From NCBI GenBank assembly GCA_029339505.1, contig JAQISU010000179.1, forward strand, positions 13,200,501 through 13,264,500: a stretch of 64,000 nt of DNA, given 5' to 3'. Shown here piece after piece: positions 56,641-64,000 of this stretch. Every line of letters begins with the position of its first letter. The first letter of the stretch is position 1. A model generated the notes under the pieces. The model saw only the letters and a list, made by a program, of their open reading frames with translations. It ran no database searches and was not told where the DNA came from. Position numbers and translations under genes: made by a program. The stretch comes from Unio delphinus (Eukaryota > Mollusca > Bivalvia > Unionida > Unionidae).

Positions 56641-56905
56641 GGCGGTGGTAATCAATACGAAACGAAATAAACAATTCCACATGGATCAATCGCGTATGCT
56701 GTCCAATGAGTTCCGGGTAAAATGCCTTTATTGAGATTAATAATACCCGTTTCAGCGTTATTTGGATGTTTAAGTAACTGATCTTGCATAAAAACACCTA
56801 TGCAGTACTTTTAAATTTAATCCTTTAACAGCATCGATTAAATCTAAATTCGTCAACGGTGTTATTAAATTCAATGTAGATAAGCTCCTGGAAATCTCAG
56901 ACCCC
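56641..56905 (-). pseudogene. Adenain/Ulp1-like cysteine protease remnant
   Basis: Minus strand: TPLTNLDLIDAVKGLNLK, a frame change, GVFMQDQLLKHPNNAETGII, NLNKGILPGTHWTAYAID, GIVYFVSY. The GTHW-A block holds the catalytic His of adenovirus-type/C48 proteases. In the usual YFDS-F/Y step the Asp is Val here. The part with the catalytic Cys is not found. In Polinton-like and adenoviruses it matures virion proteins. No intact counterpart in locus 1. Confidence 0.62.
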
Positions 56906-57112
56906 TTTGTGAACGGAGCGCCCTAAATAAGTTCCCGGAAGTCTCAGACCCTTTAGTTTTTGTATCTTTACCCTGTTGCTTTCTTTAATGCCATTCATGC
57001 CGCTGCTCCGACTGCTGCGAGGGCGGCGGCTTTCGAGGCAGCTACAATGAATGCTGGTATGGCCGCGAGAAGTGGAAATATACCATCTGATTTTGTTTGA
57101 TCCGAAAAAGCA
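56906..57112 (-). pseudogene. Ala-rich hydrophobic small virion-protein-like remnant
   Basis: Minus strand: GIFPLLAAIPAFIVAASKAA, ALAAVGAAA, stop, then MALKKATG and further downstream GAPFTKGS. A glycine/alanine-rich hydrophobic stretch followed by a basic tail, just upstream of the protease, is reminiscent of small core or membrane-lytic proteins of adenovirus-like viruses. The assignment is tentative. The (GA)n array at 57118-57184 now sits in its 5' half. Confidence 0.4.
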
Positions 57113-57115
57113 CTC

Positions 57116-57117
<2 letters not shown>

Positions 57118-57184
<67 letters not shown>
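57118..57184. repeat. (GA)n microsatellite
   Basis: About 33 GA units; it creates the poly-LS frame on the minus strand. Confidence 0.95.
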
Positions 57185-57187
<3 letters not shown>

Positions 57188-57189
57188 AT

Positions 57190-57645
57190 ACCTTCTTTAT
57201 TTTTCAAACTCATCATTATAATGCTTAAGCTGACGTGTTGTCAGTAACTGTCTATTCTAACCACCAGTGATCGTGTTTTAATGCTATTTTCTTCCACATC
57301 TTTTAGCCGAATCTGGTTATAGCTTTTAAATCTGACCAGGCGTCAGAGTAACACTGACGTGACTATCCGACATTTATAATAATACCAGTGATCTAATTCC
57401 GTTATAGAGTTTCCACCGGTGCATCAACGACCCTTATTCGTCCACCAACACATGCGAGTAACATCGATTTATAACCGAGTATAACAGCGATTGCTCTCCA
57501 CTCACCGATACCACCCCGAGTTACACGAGCTCGAACGTGTATATCAACAACACTCTGTCTGATTAAATCAAGATGTTCCAATGAAAAGTAATCAATCGGA
57601 TATAGGTTTCTAAAATCTAATTATGATATTTGCAGACCAGTCTCT
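57190..57645 (-). pseudogene. Virus-like coding remnant (possible capsid C-terminus)
   Basis: Minus strand: SVVDIHVRARVTRGGIGEW, RAIAVILGYKSMLLACVGGR (57560-57400), then MSDSHVSVTLTPGQI near 57370. Beta-rich and in the same orientation as the capsid-like segment at 58300-58850, from which it is separated by a SINE. May be the end of that gene, with a new short gene starting at MSDSHV. Confidence 0.35.
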
Positions 57646-57653
57646 ACATTCAG

Positions 57654-57981
57654 TAGCCTAGTGGTTAGTGTGTCTACCTCGTTAGCGAGAGGTCGTGAGT
57701 TCGAGTCACGGCAGAGTCATACCAAAGATTTACAAAAATGGTACTAATAGCTACCTCACTTGGCGTTCAGCTTTATGAGTTTAGTGTTAGGACTGGTCAG
57801 CCTGGTTTCAGGATAATGTGACTGGGTGGAGCATCATGATACATGTCGGCGGCATGATGTCCCAGTGCTAGACATCACTATAAACTGCCACACTGCAGAC
57901 ATCGTAGCAATATGACTGAAAAATTGTTAAAGCTACGTTAAAAATCCCAAACACACACATACACCACATACACACGCACAC
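57654..57981 (+). mobile_element. SINE family 2, full copy, TSD ACATTCAG
   Basis: tRNA-like head TAGCCTAGTGGTTAGTGTGT (A box) and GTCGTGAGTTCGAGTCAC (B box). Body shares CAGTGCTAGACATCACTATA and AGCTACGTTAAAAATCCCAA with 39896-40020 and 62609-62812. CA-rich tail. TSD ACATTCAG at 57646-57653 and 57982-57989. It splits virus-derived DNA. Confidence 0.9.
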
Positions 57982-57999
57982 ACATTCAGATCACGTCAT

Positions 58000-58842
58000 A
58001 TAAATGTCAACAAAAGATAATACGCGCATGTTATTTGGTTTTGTCCATAATTAAGTAAAATATCTTCCGAAGGATTTTGTTGGCCGTTTTTTCCTAATGA
58101 AACTTCAGAAGCACCCAGTTGATCAAATATCATATGGCTGCGTGTTTATGAATTTAATCGTGTTTTATCCTGTAGCGCAACAAATATATGTCACGGCGCA
58201 GAAACATCCTGTTGTGATGCCACATGCTAAGTAAGTATACCATTAATAGTGCTCTCTATAATATCTGTCCTCACTGTTAGCCATGATACCAATGATTAAC
58301 CACCAGTATCCATAAATGAGAGTAATGTTTCCTGTGCGGCGATCGGTGCAGTCATTACTGGCATCCACAATGAGCGTTTTGTTATATTTAATCTGCCAGC
58401 ATCATCAACATAAGCACTTTGTCAGATTATCATTATCATAATCATCATTTTTTCTTACAAAGACCACTGTGTTTAGCTCCAAAGATAACCTTTCTTACAT
58501 TTCTACAGAAACCAAATATATTGGACAATGGAATAGCACATAAAAATAATTTACGATTACCTGACAACATTGCTGCACGTGTTGTAAACCCTAGCTTGTT
58601 ATTAGCATTAACACATCCTATAATATCAAAAGTAGCTAGCACCTGGTCTAGGTTCATGTTCAAAATCAACTGGTTGTGCAGCAACTGCAGTATTCTGTGG
58701 TGTTCTTACTTTTACATACTGAACATTATCAGTAATATCCTTTGCAGACATCATTGATGGACCTGCTGATCTTGCATCATTATCAGAATATCTCTCTAAC
58801 CCCAAACTTTTTGTGACAACATCGACAACCTGCTGAATAGAT

Positions 58843-58850
<8 letters not shown>
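58000..58850 (-). pseudogene. Major-capsid-like remnant (tentative)
   Basis: Minus strand: [39 protein letters not shown], then in another frame FDIIGCVNANNKLGFTTRAA, LFLCAIPLSNIFGFCRNVRK, VIFGAKHSG (58684-58470), then DDAGRLNITKRSLWMPVM near 58400. The IPL-IFGF....K-I-G-KH pattern is one I associate with the large capsid genes of invertebrate Polinton/adintovirus-like elements, but without a search this is tentative. It leads the minus-strand series (capsid-like, small hydrophobic, protease, W, fibre, virion-protein-like), which resembles a virion module. Frames change at least three times. Confidence 0.45.
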
Positions 58851-58911
<61 letters not shown>

Positions 58912-58949
58912 CATCATCCAACCATACACGAGGCAGCTAAAATTAAAAC

Positions 58950-59020
<71 letters not shown>

Positions 59021-59090
59021 TATCCAACCATACACAAAGCAGCATACACAAAGGCAGCACATACACAAGGCAGCTAAGATTAAAACAACT
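58850..59090. repeat. Duplicated flank plus two (TA)n arrays
   Basis: (TA)n at 58850-58909 and 58953-59014. AAGCATCATCCAACCATACA...GGCAGCTAAAATTAAAACAA at 58909-58952 recurs at 59013-59090 with an internal extra ACACAAAGGCAGC-type repeat. A segmental duplication that includes the TA array. Confidence 0.85.
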
Positions 59091-59564
59091 AAACCGTTTA
59101 ATACATATGACACGGTTAAATACTTCTACATTCATATATGTTGCGCATGCGTATTCGTTACCAATTTACATTAAACGTTTAATGCATGCAGCGTATAAAT
59201 AAATTCAAATCGTCTTTTCGGTTACAATAAATAGCTATCTCGAAGCAGACTATATTATTTCTAATAACATGGCGCTGTATAACCCAGGTATTAGCTCTAT
59301 AGAATTTAGAATAAATACTAAAACATCTAATATATGAAACAATTCTGTTATATAAAAAGAATAGCGATAAGAACACAATCTTAAATTTAAATTACCTCTT
59401 TAGCTGAAGAATCTACTTCCGTCAAGTGGTAAGCTTCCTCACAAGACTCGTTGTAATGTAATGTTTACAGAGAATTTGCTCTATAATGTATACTAGCCGT
59501 GACCGATATGCGCAGCTAGGTACTTAGATTTTTAGAGTGCAATCTATTTGCACATTACAATTTG
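59091..59564. other. No gene seen
   Basis: AT-rich. Frame 59179-59376 has no domain. Confidence 0.45.
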
Positions 59565-60005
59565 CTACGTACGTTCGTACGTACACACATGGACATACAC
59601 ACATTTGTATGTACACACAAATAAACCAACCAACACCTATTTACGAACAGACACACGCGCACGTACGTTCATACACACACCGGTACATACGTACGTACAC
59701 ACACTCGTACGTAGGCACGTACAAAAACGCAGACAGGTACGTACACACACGTACATATGTATACACAAACACACATTTACGTACATACGTACGTACACAG
59801 AATCACAATCACGTACGTACTACGTACGTACACACACGCGTACGTAAGTACACACACAGATATATGCACGTACGCACACACAAACGTTTGTCCGTACGTC
59901 CATACACACAAATATACGTGTGCTCGTTCAAAGGTACGTACGTTTGTGTCTACGTACGAACGTACGTACGTGCGTGTGTTCGTACGTGCTTGTTTTTGTA
60001 CACAC
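59565..60005. repeat. ACGTACGT/CACA-rich low-complexity tract
   Basis: About 440 bp built from TACGTACG, ACACACA and GTACATACGT words without a fixed period. Several overlapping frames on both strands stay open because its words rarely include stops (YVRTYTH repeats). Best read as degenerate (ACGT)n/(CA)n, not as a gene. Self-complementary ACGT blocks could form cruciforms. Confidence 0.8.
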
Positions 60006-60256
60006 ATATCATGTGATGGCCTAGGGACAACAACATGCCTTAAATGTGGTTTCAGAGTCAAATCACTTATCTAACTTAGTCAGCTTTTTTGATCTGTGTG
60101 TGACTACCGTACAACGCTTAGAAACAAAGAAAAGAAAGCACAAATACCTGCGACTGCCCAATCACAATTACAACAACAACAACAAAAACAACAACCAAAC
60201 AGAAATTTACTAGGTATATAACATGCTCCTGAGAAAGTACCAAAAGTTCGAAAGAA

Positions 60257-60260
<4 letters not shown>

Positions 60261-60330
<70 letters not shown>
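60261..60330. repeat. (CT)n microsatellite
   Basis: About 34 CT units. Confidence 0.97.
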
Positions 60331-60331
<1 letters not shown>

Positions 60332-60559
60332 CGACAACACGGAATTTACATACAAAGTTGTACGCTAAAAGCAGGCATGCATGATTCATTCAAACCCATA
60401 CTTTGTCCAAAACAGCAATTATTACCGCCAACACCATCGGTTATCACAGTGACATCAGCAACAATAACAACCATCACCAATTAAATATCCCCAACAGTAT
60501 AACATCTAAGAGTATGCACGTGTGCATTATATTTAATACCCAGAGGTGTGAGAAATGCC

Positions 60560-62565
60560 GACGTCCTTGCAGTGGTTGACAAGTATGAACAAAACCGTCT
60601 TCGTACTGAGGATTAATAAAATCTTCGTTTTGCCTCTGCTATCACTACTGCAGAGGCTTAGTATATTCGTGCAAAGACAGTCACATGTATCAGAAGTCAA
60701 ACAAGCATAGTGCTGATTTGGAAAATGACGTTGTCATTTACCCACCAACATAAACATATCTGGTAAAGACGCTATGATTCCTGGGAAAGTAAAGGAGTTA
60801 CACACTTTGATCATGCTGGGGTCATGATGGGTTCTGAATGCGCATTTGGTTGATAGCCACGATAAGCCTGAAAAACCAAATACTACTACTCCGTGGATTC
60901 ATAGTGGTGCTGGCGTAATCCAGAACTGATACGGGAGAAGCCTTATCAATAAAATTGGCAGAGGCATTGCAAATATTTTTGAAACGCTGGAGAAATACAG
61001 TGTAAGATCGGTATGGACTCTTGAAAGAGGTTCGCAAAAAGAGTACCATCTTTCAACGTATCAGCTGTTTCATGGATCCAGTTACATACCAACATCAGAC
61101 TTGGTACCGCCAACGTTGGTTATAAACGTAAAACACTTGAATAATTGCATTTGTGAATGGACAATTGTCTCAGCGGTATATCCTGTCAATGACGATAAAT
61201 CTTGACCCGAAAGTATCAGAAACTCCTGGGTAAACTTAACTTTGGTGATCTTGAGCTTCCCGTGCAGGTGACCAAAACCATACGGAACAAATGTGAAACA
61301 CTCAAACCAAATATAGCTCTTAATGTGTTCAGTTACGAAAGAAAGTTTTTATCCGCTGACACCATCTTCCCCCTGGACAGAACCAAACCTTAATTGATTA
61401 GTTGATGCTGAATGCAATGAGAAAAAAATCAGAATCATTATTGTATTATATATGGATAAAGAATCTTTCTCGACTTCTTAACCGGTACAGCAATCATCAC
61501 GGTGAAAAGTGTCCATGCAGACGTGTATCTAAGACTCACTCAAGAACTGAATGCTAGTCATGCTTTTGCTCCTGTGATATTAGTGATATAAATGGCGTAC
61601 AAATATGAATGAATCTGGGACAAACACTTCATATTTACTGATATACAACAAAATATGAACGTTTCATATATCATCTACGCGGATTTTGATTGCCTCAACG
61701 TTTCGGTATAAACCAATACTAGCAACGAAACGCCTGAAGTTGATAAGACAGTCAAAATTGCGGAACAAACTCCATTCGGATTTTGTTATGTGGTAGTCCG
61801 ATGCGATGGTAAGACAAATACGACGGTCCTTTATAGTGCCCAGAGTACAATCTCGCTAAGACAGTTGAGGATTTCGCAGATTGATCGAAGTAACGGCAAA
61901 ATTGATTTGATTCGACAGCAGAGTCAATCAGGACCGATGATAACATTCGTGAGTTATATGCGGCTGTTCGGTCATACTTGGTTTTTGAAGAAAAAGACTT
62001 ACTTCAGCATTGCCATAAGTTTTGATCACTGCTGTATTATTTGTGCAAACAGTGGTGCTGCACACACACACAACGCGTGTAATTTCCGACTTCGAATGTA
62101 ACTCAACAAACCCAAATTCTTGTGGTGTTTCATAAATACAATGGTTACTAAATAATGCAAACAGTAGCCACACAATCAGATTTACCAGTAAGCATGAGCC
62201 AGAACAACACGGAATAATACATGACGTTTCAGCTGGGATAATTGTAGGTCATCGATTCAATACAGTTCATGGATTGGTACATTGGCAAGTTAGTAAAGAA
62301 TCTAACGGAGGAAAACTTCCGAATCACTCGTCAATGCTGTACAATTGGTACTATTACCCCAAGTACAGACCTTTTGACGAGAAAAGTGTGTATCCCTACG
62401 AGTACATGAAATGTTGGAACAAATTTGCTGAAACTCAGTTGACACTGACCGAAGTGTTTTATTCATCACTATTACGTGAAGGTATTTCAGAAAATGATTA
62501 TTAACACGCAGAGAAAGAACGTTTCACCAGCGTTCCAGAGCAAACATCTGATCGACTATGACCGT
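60560..62565 (+). pseudogene. Type-B DNA polymerase remnant, second lineage
   Basis: Plus-strand segments in order: LERGSQKEYHLSTYQLFHGS, SYIPTSDLVPPT (61020-61110), INVKHLNNCICEWTIVSAVYP (61115-61190), KLNFGDLELPVQVTKTI and NIALNVFSYERK (61230-61345), IYADFDCLN (near 61675; the exonuclease Exo I Asp step), PFGFCYVVVRCDGKTN (61775-61820), an endonuclease-VII-like NSGAAHTHNACNFRLRM end (62050-62098), a deletion, and PYEYMKCWNKFAETQLTLTE, VFYSSLLREGISENDY (62395-62500). This is the N-terminal and middle part of the large DNA_pol_B_2 proteins common in invertebrate mobile and viral elements. The palm with its catalytic Asp residues is absent. Frameshifts and stops are many. It is different from the polymerase at 25875-27975. 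Confidence 0.72.
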
Positions 62566-62608
62566 TTTGTTTCTGCGCAGTAATGTATGATTTGGATTTG
62601 GATTTTTT

Positions 62609-62812
62609 TTAACATAGCTTCAACAATGTTTCAGCCATATCGCCACGATGTCTGCACTGTGGCAGTTTATAGTGATGCCTAGCACTGAGCATCATGTCCC
62701 AGACATGTAGCATGATGTCACGCCCAGTCGCATTATCCTGACATCAGGCCAACAAGTCCTAACAATAAGCTTTTAATGTTCAGCGCCAAGCGCAGCAGCT
62801 GGACATACATCA
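62609..62812 (-). mobile_element. SINE family 2, copy 3 (minus)
   Basis: Reverse complement of the body of 57654-57981: GCCATATCGCCACGATGTCT, TTATAGTGATGCCTAGCACT, ATTATCCTGACATCAGGCCA. Head partly lost. Confidence 0.82.
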
Positions 62813-62814
62813 CA

Positions 62815-63355
62815 ATTAATTTTACTATACGTTCTCTACATATATTTATCAGTACTGACCTCTCTACTGTGTGACAATCAATACAAATCATATGTTAATC
62901 TAAAATACCTACAAAAATGACTTCATGGCGAAGGTCTTGTCAAGGGTTCATTTTTTTGAGTGGCTGCACTGTAAACAGAGCAGCATGTAAACATAACAGA
63001 TTTACGGTTCATCACCAAGGCCTAATTACACACTGTGCACTGACGCCGAAGTACACACAGAAAACCACCAAGATAATCGACCAGATGTGTAATAATAAGA
63101 TTACAGAGAAAAATGTATAATGAACATACCAGCATTTATACAAACAAACCTTATTAAAACTCTTAAATACGTGAAAGTACATATGCGACTAATTTTTTCT
63201 TTCTTTTCGGTTGTGTCGAATATGGATATTGTATTCTTGCAAAATCAAACTCAATCCCAACAATCTTTGATATGTTGTTCCTTCAGTTTGATGAAGAAAC
63301 TATTGGGGCTTGTGATTACTGAATAAATCGGAGAAGGGGCATAATAATTGTACAC
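62815..63355. other. No gene seen
   Basis: Two short plus frames (62917-63120, 63120-63326) abut but have no domain. Confidence 0.4.
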
Positions 63356-63359
63356 TTCA

Positions 63360-63790
63360 TAGTGGTGTAAGCCGAAAATTTAACGATACATCCCTTCTCG
63401 AAAGTTGAATATTTTTCTGGTTTATACTTAATTTTTTGTTTAAAATAGCAATCTGGATTATCCACACTATTTTTGTCACTCTGAGTTGATACGCCACCAA
63501 TCCCTACATCACTTGCATAACATGCTTCTTAAAAGGTTGATCTAAACCTGGAGCTGATAGAACTAGTGCACTTTTAAGTATGTCCTTTAAATTATCTAAC
63601 GCCTTCTGACATTTGTCAGACCAATACAACTTGGTTTCCATACGTAATAAATTGGTCAGGGGCTCAACAATTAAGGAAACATTTGAGCAAACTTTGGACA
63701 ATATATAATCATACCCAAAAATCGCATCACTTTCCTTTTACTGATAGTAACTGGGAATTCAAAACATTCTGAAAAAGGATAACAAAAGCT
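63360..63790 (-). mobile_element. Gypsy-type pol remnant (RT end to RNase H)
   Basis: The minus strand encodes FPVTISKRKVMRFLGMIIYC and PKFAQMFP (63765-63695), FSKVCSNVSLIVEPLTNLLR, WSDKCQKALDNLKDILKSAL and VLSAPGLDQPFKKHVMQVM (63700-63510), then a frameshift to ASDVGIGGVSTQS, DNPDCYFKQKIKYKPEKYST and FEKGC (63500-63390). This is the junction of reverse transcriptase and RNase H in Ty3/Gypsy elements. Incomplete and frameshifted; no LTR seen. Confidence 0.85.
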
Positions 63791-64000
63791 AAGTAATACT
63801 CACTATTACAAAAATTAATTGTCAAATTTCAAGCGAACGAAGAATTATTTGGATAGATTCCAGATGATCATTCCATGAATAGCTGTAAATAATGATGTAA
63901 TTTATGTGTGCATCACAACTATCCATACCAGATGTTATCATGTATATTACAAGCTGGAATGTTGGGTAGAATTCTTCATACCAGTTTGCATCACTTTGTA

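Noticed and set aside
59537..60074. Repetitive YVRTYTH protein of about 160 residues
   Set aside because: Several overlapping frames on both strands give similar products because the DNA is low complexity; no start context, splice signals or domain.

Overview
This is animal nuclear DNA from an invertebrate, most likely a mollusc or another lophotrochozoan. It is AT-rich and full of microsatellites. It holds two tRNA-derived SINE families (one with a 3' tail containing GGCGTTAAAC, familiar from bivalve and gastropod sequence), an L2/CR1-type LINE, Gypsy-type remnants and solo LTRs. No complete host gene was found. Nearly everything recognisable is a mobile element or decayed virus-like DNA. 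The taxonomic call is an inference from repeat style.

Layout. 0-13.2 kb: non-coding, with one SINE with perfect target-site duplications (TSDs) and two minisatellites (99-bp and 36-bp units). 13.2-17.2 kb: a 58-bp minisatellite split by a 3.35-kb L2/CR1-like LINE. 17.2-20.6 kb: little that can be supported. 20.6-33.4 kb: virus-like locus 1, split by a 3.9-kb DNA transposon (21858-25789) with perfect 26-bp terminal inverted repeats (TIRs). 33.9-44.5 kb: a solo LTR, a second LINE copy, another LINE reverse-transcriptase fragment, a Gypsy pol remnant, a LINE 5' fragment and SINEs. 45.4-58.9 kb: virus-like loci 2 and 3, into which a solo LTR, an element carrying only an ORF1-like gene, and SINEs have inserted. 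59.5-64 kb: an ACGT-rich low-complexity tract, a second and different type-B DNA polymerase remnant, a SINE and a Gypsy pol fragment.

The virus-like loci together carry the gene kit of Polinton/Maverick- or adintovirus-like viruses, all as frameshifted or stop-containing copies: protein-primed type-B DNA polymerase, DDE integrase, packaging ATPase (Walker A), adenain-like cysteine protease, capsid-like genes, a phospholipase-A2-like domain, a tail-fibre-like protein, a zinc-ribbon protein and HNH endonucleases. Several genes occur in two diverged copies. Comparing these copies shows an uninterrupted counterpart for four later insertions (the DNA transposon, a solo LTR and two SINEs), so the insertion points can be read from this window alone.

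The least familiar system is the 3.9-kb transposon. It has 26-bp TIRs, a 3-bp TSD confirmed by a paralogous uninterrupted copy, a gene with a credible splice structure encoding a basic coiled N-terminus and a Tudor-like C-terminus but no obvious catalytic core, and seven copies of the 14-mer GTTACAGACACTAC, which I saw nowhere else in the window.
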